From NCBI RefSeq assembly GCF_000182925.2, contig NC_026505.1:1798001-1862000 (forward strand): a stretch of DNA of 64,000 nt, in the 5' to 3' direction. The position numbers were made by a program, and so were the translations under genes. Source of the DNA: Neurospora crassa OR74A. Lineage: Eukaryota > Ascomycota > Sordariomycetes > Sordariales > Sordariaceae. Below, in pieces: positions 43,601 through 56,207 of the stretch (within the stretch, counting starts at the first letter, position 1; each line of letters starts with the position of its first letter). The notes beneath the pieces are model-generated. The model had not been told where the DNA came from and ran no database searches. It was given only the letters and a program-made list of their open reading frames with translations.

Positions 43601-45950
43601 TCGACGCAAACCTGTAGCGGTGCGCGGTTGCGCAATCTCTCATCAGCGAAAACTCGATTCGATTTAGCGCATCATTTCTGGCTCCATACACAATTGTATG
43701 CTGAGCGGTCGTCTCAAGCTACCCTGGCCGCCGACAGCGTGAGGAGCTCATGGTTCCGCTTGGGTCAGCTTTGCCGGAGGACTTGATCAACCTTCTGAAA
43801 CAATTTCCCCGTTTCGATAACTTCTGGTATGTTTGCGTTTCGGAATCTGTGCAGTCGTCGATGTGGGTTGCTATGGTGGTCTTGTCTGGTGTCAGAGCCT
43901 CAATGACACCAGGTTAAGTACATTCCAGAAATGGGCGGTTTCACTTTGACGCTCCCTTGTCGCTCCCTAGGAATGTCGAGGGCATAGAAGCAAAGTACAA
44001 TCCAAGCAAGGCTCCTTTTACCTCTTGTGAAGAGTTTTCGTTGCGTTTTACATCGCCAGGGGCAAAGCTTCTCAAGTTTGAAATCTGCACAATGCCGTCC
44101 GCCATCTTCGGACTTTGACTCTGAACAGCTAGTACCAATCGACCGTGGTTCCGAAGCGAAAACGATGGCGCCGGAGCGGAGGTGTGGTCCTGCTCCCCGG
44201 TGCGCGGGTACACCGTTCGTCGTCGTCTTTGTTCTGGAAGTTTGTCCCGAATATGCAGCCCGTTCGTAACAGGGCCGTCTCTCAAAAGCCATACACACCT
44301 TATCCATAGCGTCGCCCCAGGTTCGGCCAAATGCGCGTAATGTGCTACTGCGTACAGGTGTAGCCGAAATGGTTAGCGTACCCTATGGGCGTTCATCGAC
44401 CTGGTGATCCGTGTAACTGCCGTGCTTTGCAGTTCCATAGGTGAACATGAACGGGGTTTCACGGCATAGCGCCCCAAGACGACACGAGATGAGTGATGCC
44501 CACAGAATGAAATGCCCACGCCGAAGCCGTTCCTCAATAGGGAAATCATCAAGGATCGAGGATCAAATCGTCTGTCTCAAAGGGCGAGCATGTCCTTGCG
44601 GGGCAATATAGAGAACCGTAGGACAATAAAGGACAAATTTGGCAGGTACGGCGTATTGCAGCCAAGTACTGCAGACATATATAGATGGTACTCATGGTAG
44701 AGGTATGGTTTATGATCTGAACCCTCAAACCCGAGAGACGGAAACATGGTGGAGGTGGAATGATGTGACTGGGTCACTTTGCGATGCCTCTGCGACATGA
44801 AGCATTTGCGTGAAGCTGGCAAGCTGGCAAGCGAAGTGCCAAAGGCGACCGAGAGAGGAAAGGGATCTGCATAAAAGCCCTCACTGGGCTGAGAAAGCGA
44901 GGAAATCGGTAGTTTGACGAGACACTCGAGGTGAAAGAGGCACATCTCCGTGACCCCAATTGGTCGAGATTGGCAGCCATCTTCGAGCCATCCCTCGCCA
45001 TCCAACCTAACTTCCGAAGCATGGAGTTGCGGACAGGCGCGACAGGGTCGACCCTTTGCTGGTGCCGGTGATTGGCTCCATTCCATCCATATCATCACAT
45101 CTTAACGAAATCCATACCTTGCATATAAATCAACCATTCCATCGTCAATGTGCTTCCAGTCGGGCCCGTCCAGAGCGTATTCGCATAAGCTTTCAGATTA
45201 CTCCCCATGACCGGTATTGAGGACGGGTTGATGAGCTCGGGACGGGCAGGAAGCTAAAGGCGGCAAGAACTCTAAAAGCCGATCCTTTGATCTCGATTCC
45301 GTCCATGAAAGAGGGGATGAATGGTCGATGCAGTGCAGACGAACGTGCGGGAGGACTTGGCACTACACTAAGAGGTAAAGAACCGCGTGGGAGTGGGCAA
45401 CAAAGTCCAGGCTTTGTCTCAGCCAGCCAATAAGAGGCAGTGCTGCGCCTCCAGAACGTTTCCTTCCAAACAAAAAGGGCTTCATCAGAATTAAGCACCA
45501 AGGTCCCTGAGCAGGCCACGCTAGTCCTGTGGTGTGGTGGACTTGGGACGGTCCTTCCGTATTCCTTGCACTGTACCAGTAAGAGGCAGGTACTACACTT
45601 GGTGGTCTAGAAGCCGTCAAGGTACCACAGGCGCAAAAGACATCTACTTTCGCTGGCGGCGTCACGGCGAGGGCGTGATTAGGTAGGTAGAGGTACCTAG
45701 GTATGTTCACTATAGTCGGGTGGTGCTGCCTAACCGTCCAAGTGGCCCCTTCCGCAAATGAGATGCACAGTGCAGGAATAACTTAGCAGCGTGACGGAAG
45801 TGAGTGGAGACCTAAAAGTGGAGAATGGCAGGTGGGTCTGTTGCTCCGGGTTGCGCCAGTCCAGGGCCCTCGACTCTCAACCTGAAAGGCCAATTCCTCT
45901 CCTCCCTGGGTCTCAACCACTCTCCGCCACTACTGCAGCAACAACACTTT

Positions 45951-45985
45951 CAGCAGCAGCAGCAGCAGCAGCAACAACAAACAAC
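45951..45985. repeat. (CAG)7 followed by CAA repeats
   Basis: Seven CAG and about four CAA-type triplets, about 680 nt before the opy2 start. It could encode polyglutamine in one frame, but that frame (around 45825-46025) has no other support as a gene. Confidence 0.85.
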
Positions 45986-46063
45986 GCTCTCACGTCGTTG
46001 CTCCCTTTCAGTCGCCAGTCGTTGACCACGCACGCAAACCACGTCAGTCAACGTTCTGCGACC

Positions 46064-46087
46064 CGACGACGACGACGACGACGACGA
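46064..46087. repeat. (CGA)8 trinucleotide repeat
   Basis: Eight CGA units in the probable promoter or leader of opy2. Confidence 0.9.
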
Positions 46088-46158
46088 TTTCTTTTCCATT
46101 TTCGCTGCTTTTTTGCTCCGCGCGTCTTATTCAAGTTCTTCAAGGGACCCCATCAGAG

Positions 46159-46170
46159 ATGCCCTCTTGA
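46159..46170 (+). promoter_or_regulatory. Candidate uORF 1 of opy2 (M-P-S-stop)
   Basis: ATGCCCTCTTGA forms a three-codon open frame 492 nt before the last base preceding the opy2 start. It matters only if the transcript begins upstream of it, which is unknown. Confidence 0.3.
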
Positions 46171-46548
46171 GTTCTTGTTGACACCTTCGATTCTTTTCCC
46201 GAGCTAGCCTCCCAGTCATTCGTTTTCTCAAAACCTCAACACCACTCACCAATCACTACTCACCAGACCACTCACCACTCACCACCCGATCCATTTCGAC
46301 GACTCGCTTCTTTGAGACTATCGCGGCCCGACGACAATCACATCATTCCTCGAAACCCTTGCCCGAAGCAACTCATCCTCCCCTCAGTTTCACATCAGTC
46401 ACCACTCACGTCGACGCCGCGACCGTAAAGCAACGAATCAGCTGTCTTGCCCGCAACAGATACAATCCTCACGCCCGGACTCTCATCTCAATTACCGACG
46501 GGTCTCGTTATCCATTCGATCAGCAGATCTACGGGGAGTCATTTGTCC

Positions 46549-46560
46549 ATGTCCGATTAA
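46549..46560 (+). promoter_or_regulatory. Candidate uORF 2 of opy2 (M-S-D-stop)
   Basis: ATGTCCGATTAA lies about 100 nt upstream of the opy2 ATG, so it is very likely within the leader. Its context (GTCCATGTCC) has no A or G at -3, suggesting leaky initiation. Confidence 0.4.
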
Positions 46561-46661
46561 CTTGTCGACACACGCGCCGATCCGAGAAACCAACCACTTC
46601 CACGTTGAAGCACTCAGCCACGTCTCTGTAACTCGAGGCCAAGCGTCATAGATTGGTCAAA

Positions 46662-47997
46662 ATGGCGGTCGTTGCGATGTCACCGAACGGTATGTCTTCC
46701 GCAAGAACAGCTGGTCGAAAAAAGTATGATCTAACCGACACCGACAGTGGTGAGCAACCTCTTCAGGCGTGATGGGACTTGTGTTCTGTGCGACGACAGA
46801 GTACCACTTTCTTGCCCGGCCTGTCCGGAGGGTACTGCGTGCACGACCATTCTCGCGAGTTGCAAGGAGTGTGCACACATGATTTGTGCTCCTATTGAAG
46901 AGAATACGGATTCAAATTCCTATCAGCCTTCAGATGGGGACTCGTCAGGCAGTTCCACAAATGTCGGTGCCATTGCAGGGGGTGTTGTCGGCGGTGTAGC
47001 TGTAATTGCGATTCTCACATATTTGGTATGGAGATATTGCATCAAGTCGAGGAGACAAGTTGTTGCACCAGAGAGGTGGGATGGAGTGCAGGCTCAAGAC
47101 GACGGCCTCGAGAAGTCTTTCGCCCAAGCGCGTGATAACCGGGCATCCACACATACCGTCGGCTCGGTAGCAGACACCGTTTTCACGCGAGCATCCAACA
47201 TCATCCAAATAGCATATATCCCTGGAGTTACGAACCGAACCCCGACATCCCCGGCAGTCCTTGTCCCCCCCGTACCTCCGATTCCTCTCGGCCACGGTGG
47301 CAGTCCCTCTGCTACAGGAGACCAGCATTTCTTTGTTCCCGGCGATCTGCGCGACTCTACATATTCCGGCATATCATCTTTCACAGACCGCACCTCCTAC
47401 GCCCGGACGTCATATGCGCCGCGGTCTAGCGTAGCATCTACCATCTATGGCAAAAGTGTTGTTATCACACCTGCCCAAACCGGCATGCGGGCGAAGCCAG
47501 CTATGGTCAGTGTTAAGTCGGCTCATTCAAATCTTTCGGGCGGCACCGCAACGCCGCCTGTGCCGAGCGTGAATTACGAGAAGTACACCGGGTTTCGCCC
47601 TCCGAGTCCTACAAATAGCAGGAATAGCACGTTCAGCGTGGGATCCACCTTCCTGAACACTGCTACGCCTGCTCGCGCCATGGTCGTTCGAGTAGGGAGT
47701 GTCAAGAAGGTGAACACTACCAAACCCAAGACGTCGGATTCATCGGCAACTTCGCCCACCTCTGCACGAGACTCTAATGTTGGCACCATCATTATCGATT
47801 CGCCTGCCGTGGATCAAGGGCCTTTCTCGGATCCCCCGTCCCCTCCAGCAGATCGATCGGCAACCCACGGCGCAGCAACTCTGAGTGCAGTACTTCAACA
47901 GTCAACCAGGAGAGCCTCAAGCCGGACCAATGATTCCCCTGGCTCTAGAGAACGGGAACGGAGCCCATTTGGTGACGAACACGCGACTCAAGATTAA
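46662..47997 (+). CDS. opy2: Opy2-type membrane anchor protein
   Basis: Two exons (46662-46689, 46748-47997), 425 aa; the 58-nt intron has GTATGT, a CTAAC branch and CGACAG acceptor. The start is MAVVAMSPN after CAAA. Residues 21-57 contain eight cysteines (C21, C24, C32, C35, C41, C48, C51, C57), the extracellular Opy2 N-terminal domain. One transmembrane helix follows at about 82-105 (AIAGGVVGGVAVIAILTYLVW) with a basic stop-transfer CIKSRR. The long cytoplasmic tail is Ser/Thr/Pro-rich with short conserved-looking blocks (HFFVPGDLRDSTYSGISSF, YEKYTGFRPPSPTNSRNSTF). In yeast Opy2 recruits Ste50 to the membrane for HOG and filamentation MAPK signalling. The cysteine pattern and topology support the assignment; the Ste50-binding sites themselves are inferred. 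Confidence 0.85.
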
Positions 47998-50381
47998 GTG
48001 ACGACTAAATATACGCGGAATCTCGTTTTCTTATTTCTCATTTGTTCTTTGCTTTTGCTAACGATATCCCCTGGTCGCTTTGGGAGGGCGCTTCCTCAAA
48101 TTTCTTGGTATCTGAAGTTCAGATTTCTTGTCATTTAACTTTTTTCTCTTGGTTTGGATATTTGGGGGCGGTGTTACTGAAACTGGGCAACACGCAACTT
48201 TCACGTCGTGCTGCAGGGCCTGGAGAACTGAAGATTGGCGATTCGATTCTCTTTTTCGGACCTTATGATTGGTTCATTTTCTTTCTTGGAGCTCACGGCT
48301 TTAGAGGGAAGCAGGGAGGTCACACTGACACGCTTTCTATGACATGGGGGAAATCAAAATACTGCCTGGGTATTGGGCTCGTGGATGATCTATGTATACC
48401 CTGGAGAGGGATGGGGATTCTCTGGCTCGGTCATCAGTGGCTGTACTGAGCGAGTAAGCTCGGTATTTCTGGCTTGGACGTATTGAGTGCTCGATGAAGC
48501 TTCAACAATACGTTCAAGGTGCGGCAACAGTGAATCAAGAACGAGTTACCACGCACGTACCATCTCATTATCTGGCATTGTCCCGCTGTGCTGTTGTCTA
48601 TTTTGACGATTGCCGTTGGTTCCAGTCGCTTTTGCTTATTTCATGGTGGTGTTGTCGTCACGATCTGCTCGAGCAGGCTGTAAAAACCCATGCCCTAAAG
48701 GGTCAAACATTTTATCCTGGGACCTTGAGTGGTTGTCTAAGTCGATTTGGGTTGTTTTCAAGATCACATATATATACGCGAAACAAGTTGTGTCAAAAAC
48801 GATGATGCAAGTCGACAAAATCAACACTGCCGTAGGCCGGACCTAACTCCAGGAAATCCTGTTTAAAATCTGACGGGGAAGTGTTTCCAAGCTTCGACAA
48901 AGATTCTGTATATCGTGTGGCGAACATACTTCATCTACGTTTTGTAGTGATACTATTTCAAGTCTCCAGAATTTGCAATCGGTTTGTTTCTAGGCATTCT
49001 TGCCGCTTGAGGACTTGCTTCATTGTGTACACTATAGATCTACTCGACTGTCCATTTCTGAGGTCCTCTTCATCTGTAACGAAAAAGGCTTCGAGAACAC
49101 TCTTCACCCAACACAGGTCCTTGAACAAGGTCAAGTGTTCAAGTGTCGTGAGATTTTTGTTCGCTCTCATAGTCTATGTAGCTGGTATCGTTGGTGATGC
49201 AGGTCCTTTGACACGACACTCTGGGGGAGCCTATCTGTCGTCCTTATTCAAGTCATATCAGGAAACAAATGATAAGCGGAGGGGATTGCCCCAGCTTAAC
49301 ACGTGGACGGCAAGTGACTCGTGGCTGGATCTTGCTCGTTTGGTTGCGATTTCCGATACCTACCAGTCATTTGGTGGACAACGGACCCGAAGGGAGAGTT
49401 CTGTGAAGACAGCATCACGCGACAAGGAGGATGCGAAGAGTTCTGTGAAAGGTGAAGGCGACGAGAAGGTTCTCAAAGACAAGTAGGACTGGACTACAAA
49501 TTTCAAGAATGTTCAAGACCCTTTGCTATCCGAGCTTCCCTTCATCGCTTTCTTTCGTCCTATCCGTTAGCTTCGATCACACCATCACCACAATTCAAGA
49601 CAAGCTCGATGTCCATCAAAGTTGACTTACCAGTCATTGACATCTCCGCTTAGTCAATGAAATGATGACCAGGGCATATTTTTGCGCCAGTCTCACATAT
49701 TTGGAGGTATCTCTTTACTTATTACCACTCTACGCTATGGGGTGGCTTCAACAGCATTCACCTTATACTCTTCACTTACGATTCTATTGTCTGTTCCCCC
49801 AGAGACTCGCGGTCTTTGCACCTTCACGCCAGTTCGTTGACAGGCGATGCCGAGACGTGCAAGTGCAACATACTGAACTGAGCGAGATGGTGGACATCTT
49901 TGCAAATATCTCGACTGATCGTTTCCTTCCTCATGCACTGTTGCTATATTCTCGCATCATTTCACTATTTTAACGAGTGGCGATCAAAGCTGCAACTGCG
50001 CGTCCTCGAAGTCAGTGTAACCCAACATAAAGCCCATGACAATAACTTCAACTGAACGTAGTAATCCATCAGAGACCGTATACTATCCACTCGAGCGTGT
50101 GATGTTTTCAGTCTTCAAATCTTGGACATCTGTTTCCATCTTCTTTGGTAGTGTTGGCCTCTGAAGGCACCGTAGTTCGACAAAACAGGGATATGTCTTA
50201 TTGAACGCCTAGGTTGTGATACCCCTGATTTCATTTGAACCAAAACCTTCACAAAGTCACAAATGGAGCAAGCTCCAAGTTAAATTGTCATTGAACTCGT
50301 TTTTATGTGGCGTTTGGCACCTGGATGCATAAATCGAGTTACCTCTATAGGTCTTGGGCTGTACCGTCATTTATAATCACT
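47998..50381. other. opy2 3' flank and spacer before tRNA-Val
   Basis: 2.4 kb. Open frames at 48042-48449 and 48881-49486 are present; only the latter is listed as a weak candidate. No repeats of note. Confidence 0.5.
48881..49486 (+). CDS. Weak candidate exon, no family recognised
   Basis: An uninterrupted frame of about 200 codons with no ATG, so it could only be an internal or terminal exon. The last 30 residues (hydrophilic, Lys/Glu/Ser-rich, ending EKVLKDK then TAG) have coding-like codon use. The earlier part, full of Phe/Val/Cys/Arg, looks like translated noncoding DNA. A possible acceptor (CCTACCAG) lies near 49367. Probably chance, possibly the 3' exon of a small gene. Confidence 0.18.
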   Translation: MFPSFDKDSVYRVANILHLRFVVILFQVSRICNRFVSRHSCRLRTCFIVYTIDLLDCPFLRSSSSVTKKASRTLFTQHRSLNKVKCSSVVRFLFALIVYVAGIVGDAGPLTRHSGGAYLSSLFKSYQETNDKRRGLPQLNTWTASDSWLDLARLVAISDTYQSFGGQRTRRESSVKTASRDKEDAKSSVKGEGDEKVLKDK

Positions 50382-50455
50382 GGTCCGATGGTGTAGTTGG
50401 TTATCACGTCAGTCTAACACACTGAAGGTCCCCAGATCGAGCCTGGGTCGGATCA
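50382..50455 (+). tRNA. tRNA-Val (anticodon AAC)
   Basis: 74 nt fold by eye into a full cloverleaf: acceptor stem GGTCCGA/TCGGATC, a D-arm with GTGT and ATCAC halves around AGTTGGTT, anticodon stem TCAGT/ACTGA with loop CTAACAC (anticodon AAC at positions 34-36), and T-arm CCCAG-ATCGAGC-CTGGG. The discriminator base is A and there is no intron. The internal A box (TGGTGTAGTTGGT) and B box (GATCGAGCC) are present; the T-loop begins with A rather than T, a minor deviation. A T-rich Pol III terminator follows. It reads GUU, GUC (after inosine) and probably GUA valine codons. Confidence 0.95.
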
Positions 50456-50464
50456 TCTATCAAA

Positions 50465-50486
50465 TTTTCTTTTTCTCTTTTTTTTT
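50465..50486 (+). terminator. Pol III terminator of tRNA-Val
   Basis: T4, T5 and T9 runs begin 10 nt after the tRNA 3' end, sufficient for RNA polymerase III termination with backup. Confidence 0.75.
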
Positions 50487-51406
50487 AACCTTTCTCTTAT
50501 CATTGGAGGCGCGATGTTTCATACTCGGAGTTATTTCTATTTTTGATGCTTTGGCATTTGGGGAACGTGATCTGGCCTCTATGCAGTTTTCAAGCTATGG
50601 GTTCTAGAGATATGGCAGCAGGGCGACAACTGAAGTAGTGTAGTCGGTTGAACTTGGGAAACTAGCCGGTTGTGTACGTCCAATTTCCAAACTGCCCTAA
50701 AGCCCATCGAAAAGAACTTTCGACCGAACTACTACCGAATACTTGAGGAAACCTCCGGCACCAAGGCAGCAAAATGGAGGAAAAAAAAGCAACGAAACAG
50801 ACAGGCATGTGGGCTAGTATGATACCGTACCAGGGCCGTGGGCGTGGGTAGTTATCATTCTTTCTCGGGGAATGGGAAACGAGGGGTGATGAACTTACCC
50901 TTGTCCTGATATTAGTCCTTGACCCGGTCTTCAGGTGATGATGAATGGGGAATGGAATGAGAATGATGGTTGATAGAGAGATAGGTGAGGATCACGGGGG
51001 AATGGGTATGAGACAAACATGGTCTTTCTTGGTGGTGGATGGTTGTCCTTAACCCACGCCCACATATGGGGGTCAGGATTAAGAGGACTCCGCGGAGTGG
51101 TTCGAGTGGGTAGGTACATAGTAAACTACCTAATACGCCAAGGTAGGTAGGTACCACCCTCGAGCCTTCAGCGGATGATTCTCGGATTTTCTTCGCGCAC
51201 CATCATCTCCCCATCAGACCCTTTGGCTGCTGGTGGTTGAATTGATGTGGACTGGCGGCTAAAATAAAACCGAAAGATCAGATACATATCTTTTAATTTT
51301 TTTTTTCCTTTGACCAGTCACTGACTCGACAAGAAGACAATCTCGGAGTAGTTATCCACAACGCAACCCCAGACACCGTGGCACGCGGAGTATCTCGGAA
51401 CCCTCG

Positions 51407-51754
51407 ATGAAACCTAATAGCCCACAGCCAGACGGCGACCGACGAGCCCAGACCAGTCTGGCGCCGTTGGGCTCGGTGATCAAGAGGATCCCTACTTCCA
51501 GTGCCACTTTGCTGGAGAATACTGGGGATGGTTCGACGGCGACTCTGAGAGAGAAAAGACGAGGAGAGCGACAAGAGGAGGACAATTCCGGAAAGCCGAA
51601 CACAACCACTGACATCCTTTTGAACCCAACCCATAAAGGTCGGTTGCCGTGGGGCCTGGAAGCGTTTTCCATCCCGAGGGATCGATTGGCTAAACTGAGG
51701 AGAAGAACATTGAACGTGAAAATGTCGAAGACTTTTGTTCGGTCTTTAAAATAG
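51407..51754 (+). CDS. Weak candidate: 115-aa basic hypothetical protein
   Basis: An ATG-started frame, MKPNSPQPDGDRRAQ to KTFVRSLK, strongly basic in its C-terminal third (RDRLAKLRRRTLNVKMSK). No domain, signal peptide or membrane segment. Upstream sequence lacks a clear CT-rich leader or TATA box. Codon use is mixed. It may be a small gene, an exon, or chance. Confidence 0.25.
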   Translation: MKPNSPQPDGDRRAQTSLAPLGSVIKRIPTSSATLLENTGDGSTATLREKRRGERQEEDNSGKPNTTTDILLNPTHKGRLPWGLEAFSIPRDRLAKLRRRTLNVKMSKTFVRSLK

Positions 51755-54700
51755 ACCCTGACGTGATAAGCTAATCTGTTTGTGCCTCCCCTCTGTCTGG
51801 TAAGTGTTGCAATGCATTTGTTGTGTTGGCTGACAAACTCTGCCTCTGTTGTTTACAGCCCGACCCCTTCAAAGTCAACGCCAGGTGTGGCATGCTCAGT
51901 TGAGGCACATTGAGCGAGCACGTGGGAATGCCACGTGGAGATTGCAAAAGAGAAGAGAAGATCTTTCCCTCTTCGTCGGAGGCCCTTTACAAGACTACAG
52001 TATGACCCCGTCTAGGTACCTGAGGGTTCCTAGGGTTTCGGATTATCTAGGTATGTACCTACGTATTCATTTCCATCTGTCTATAGGATAGGGGTTTGTC
52101 TTTTCCCGGGCCGATGGTCTGATACATAGGATTAGAAATGTCAGACATTCCGAGATACTAGGTAGAAGAATAAAAAGACTAAAAAAAATCCGCGGATAAA
52201 ACTACATACTCTAGCCGCAATACCAAGAGCCATGCAACGCCGCGAACTAAAATGCCGCGTGCTCCAAACTAATGCGAGACGTGCGAGAAGGTCTTGGAAA
52301 CGGAGATTCGGGCCAGCTATGCGAGCCATTATGCCGAAACGGAGCTCGACATACCTATCTCGGTAATATGTTGGACGGTAGGTATTGAGCGCATCAGCAT
52401 GTCAGTGGGTAGGCAAGCGAGTGTCATGTATGCATGTTATCTGGACAAGGCGGTCAGTACAGCCTGGCAGAGTTGCTGTTACTCTGACAAAGATCAGCCG
52501 CATATCTTGTAAAACTACGAGCGTTGAAGCAACTGGAGAAAACTGGTGAAGAGAGAAGCCCAGAAGAGTCTGGTTCGAAGAGGTTGTTACTGTACTAGTC
52601 CATATGTAGAGATCGGCTGGTGCGTACAAAGGAGGAGGACCCAGCCAATCAGCTCAACTCCCAATAGTAGCACGATTGGACTGTTGAAGTCTCATTGGGT
52701 GTCCCGGGCGGCTGGAGCGAAAACCGTGGGGAAAGTTTGAAGACTAAGAAAATGTCGACTACATAATAGCTCTAACCAAGGGCTCTCACAGTCTATAGAA
52801 TCCCTACGCTGTCGCGTATCTGGAAAGTCTTACGAGCGCATGGAGAGCCCAGCCCTATCGCCTTCCACAATAGAGTCTGTTCGTATTTACATGGTGATTG
52901 CCGTCGAGAATGCCAGCGTTGTCTCGAGACACGGTGAGTGGTGTAAGGGGTCTGGGAACCATTATGTTGAGACAAGATGTTATTGTGTTTCGCTCGCTCG
53001 CTTCAACACCTTTCACATTGCGATAGTATGGCAAGTAACTCGCGCTCTCTCTTCTAGTCAGGGGCGAGTTTGAGATAAGTGCCCCTTGTCGATAAAAACC
53101 GTTTTTGTCTGACGGGTGGTGACGAGACTTTGAGGTTATGCATCGCGATTTCGTGCTCGTTATGGGTCTCTTTGTCACGACATTTCGCACGTTCTGGGTT
53201 TAGTCTTATCAGATCCTGCGACTCTGCACACCCCCATGTGTCGTCCGCCCCTTTGGCGGGTCAACCCGCGCAAGCAAATCGCCTTGGCTTTGACTTGGCT
53301 TTTCGGCAGTGTTGGGTATGTCGCAAGCTGTCTTTCATCACTGCTGGGTCGGCCGTCGAGATGGTGTGGCCGAGAGTCATTATCCTAGCGTGATTTTCCC
53401 ATTTCTTCTCTTCAAACGGAACCCTCGTCTATTTTTCCTCTTCGAAGCCCATCCCATCTCCACCGGGGCTTCCTCCGGGCACTAATGAAAAGCAGAGAAA
53501 GAGGCAGAGCGGGCCTCATTCCGCATTCATGTTTCTCGCGAGGCTAGCGGAAAGGAGGTGGGTGGGTTGTGGATGTGCCTCCATGTTCCATCATTTCACA
53601 GGGGCCGGCCCCAACCCAGCTACTAGCTACTCGGCCAGCCCAACTTGATCCAAGTATAACGGGGCATGTGAGCAGTGCTTCGGCGTACTTTCGGTGATGC
53701 AGAACCGAGTTTTAGTGAGAGACAGGAAGGAAACAAACTGAATGAAATTGACTGCCGATGATATACAGACCGGCGAGCGAGGGCCTGCAGGAAAACCGCA
53801 AACACCGAGATTCGGGCACAAGTTAGACGCTGGCCTAGCCCCCCTCAGAGCTAAGGAAAAGATCAAAATGGAAGGTAGGCCCTCTAACCCGTCTCTTGCA
53901 CAAACTGGAAATCCTGCTGTTGATCGAACGGCAGCACACTTGTAGAACGTTCAAATTGCCAACCATATAAAAGTCCATCCGATCGGGAACCAAACTGCGC
54001 CCTTTTGCCAGAGTTGTCTCTCTTGCATTTTAGCCGGCGGGAGAGACACAGGAAACCGAAACCGTTGAGATTTGAGATAGAGGAAATAGGGGTCCTTCAC
54101 GACCCGCAAAATCCGCAGCTCTTCCCTTCTTGAGTAATTGAGACCCCTGGCTTCACCAGCAAACGCAGGCGCACAGACATGTGAAGGCGGTGGTGGTGGC
54201 AGCGGCCGGGGCTCCTTGAACACGACGAAGAATGGGGGATATGGACAGGGCGTGCGAAATAGTCTCTTCCAGGGAGTTGCCTAGGGGGGAATTTTTTTTC
54301 TTCAAACCACCAAAGCGGACCGCATCGGACCGCTTGTCTAATGCGAAAAAAGTAAGCAAACGTGGGATACAAGCGTGGATGTATGTAGTATGTAGCGCCC
54401 AACGTAGAACGTGGTGATGGTGAGATGATGGCATCATGGGACGGGAAGGGTTTGAGAGATGGGTCCTCCTCCGGGCCCCCGAACGGGGGGCTAGGCTTGT
54501 TACATACATACATATGTACATACCTATGTACACTAGGTAGGAGCGTTTGTGACGAGGTGCCTCATCACGTCCAGCATCCTAGCCCATATCATCCCACATC
54601 CCATGTACGTCCTACGTCGTGTGTGATGAGAAAGGTCAGCAAATTCCGGGGAGCGTTGCGCTTCGGTCATGTTTTCCTTGTCGAGAACGAAGGAATGCAA

Positions 54701-54986
54701 TCCCCGCCGGACGTGTTAGCTGTTCAACACGTCGGTTCGTAATCCGCCCCAAAAGGTTTTCTTTTTCTTCTTGTTCTTCTTTCCACTTTCCTTGTTGATG
54801 CCCTGTCGCCATGCTGCACCGATCCTTTCATGCGGAACCTTTTGGTCCCACTTTGAAAGCCGCTCGGAACGATGGCGCGGCGGGAAATAGGAAGAAGTGT
54901 TACCGGATGCTATGGATGGGTGCCCTATACGTACCCGAAAAGAAAGGCTGGTTGTTAGCAATGCTTGTGATCTGTTGTTGCCCCAA

Positions 54987-55033
54987 GGAAAAGAAAAAAG
55001 AAAAGAAGAAGAAATAAAAAGAAAGAAAGAAGG
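54987..55033. repeat. Purine-rich tract
   Basis: An A/G-only stretch broken by a single T, made of AAAGA and AAGAAG blocks. Confidence 0.8.
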
Positions 55034-56170
55034 CTCTAACGGCTCGGTTGTATCGCATCTTCGGCTTTTGAGATTCAGTCCTCGGTATTATCTACCAGCC
55101 ACCCCTAACAAACTTCCCAGACAGACGAGAACAACTACGAAAGCCGGATGCATACTCATTGGTCGGTCGTCGCTCATCTCTGTTGGACTGACGAACGTCG
55201 TTTCGCGGGCGGGAAGCCAATCGCATTCAAGCCGTCAAAAGAGCCGGGTTGGGGGTTTTATGTCTGTGATGTGTACAGTAGCGCATGTGCATAGCATAGC
55301 GTACTAGCGTGCTGACGACAACAATCCTTTTTGAACCCAACAAGCATTCAATGGGAGTTGCCCATTCAACCGATTTATCCACACATACATGATCCAAACG
55401 GACGGCATCCGAGGGCATGCGCGGGGGTGTATTATGTCCGTGGTATTTCGCCCCTTGAGCCTGCTCAGAGTCTTTGCTTATTGGACTCATCACCAAGCCT
55501 GCCTTACTATGGTCGACCATGCTGACTACTATGGTCCATGGGGCTCCATAATAGCGGCGGCGGCAGCGGCGGCGGCGCGGAGCGCTCGGTCACTCCCGCT
55601 CTTCGCTCCGGTCTCACCCACCCTGCCCATCTATCCAATTCGTCTAATCCGTCTCACCATTCTCACCACCCTGCCCATGTTCGTTCCTTGATCTTGATCA
55701 TGTCTTGGTTTGTCTTGTCTACCACATTCATCACTGTATACTCGTAGGTAGACATCCATTTGTAGGTAGAGGGTTCGCTTTCGCTTTCATTCGGGGCGCT
55801 TGCGCCGCGCCGTGAAAGCGCATTTCGTATTTGTAGCTGATTGTCGATGGATGCGGCCGTGTGGTGGACGTAGGAAGAGCGGCAAATAAGACCACAATTG
55901 CTTATTTCAAAGAACAAAAGGTGACATTGCTTGTCTTAGCTGTCCCCCGTCATCCCGATACCGCCGTCGCCGTCATGCCGGTGATCTGTCTTTCTGCCCG
56001 CCCACCTACCTGCCTGACATGTGTCTGTATATTGTCCTGCAGCAGCAACATCTATTTCAGGAAGCGGCAGTCATGCAAGCACTTGGCATTGCGGCCGGCA
56101 TTTTGTGTATCAGGTCGCCTTGGCTACCTATATGTGCATGTATGAACGTACGTATCTTCGTCAGAAATAC

Positions 56171-56172
<2 letters not shown>

Positions 56173-56206
<34 letters not shown>
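56173..56206. repeat. Poly(T)34
   Basis: 34 consecutive T in noncoding DNA. No target-site duplication or adjacent retroelement sequence is seen that would mark it as a retroposed poly(A) tail. Confidence 0.95.

Positions 56207-56207
<1 letters not shown>

Larger units (their letters stand above)
40680..46661. other. 6-kb divergent region between chs-1 and opy2
   Basis: It contains the chs-1 upstream region (left) and the opy2 promoter and leader (right). No other gene is supported. It has a TAGGTA/TACCTA cluster at about 45682-45704, a CAG/CAA repeat (45951-45985), a CGA repeat (46064-46087) and two tiny upstream ORFs before opy2. Open frames up to about 170 codons (for example around 44577-45098, minus) have no recognisable content. 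Confidence 0.55.
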
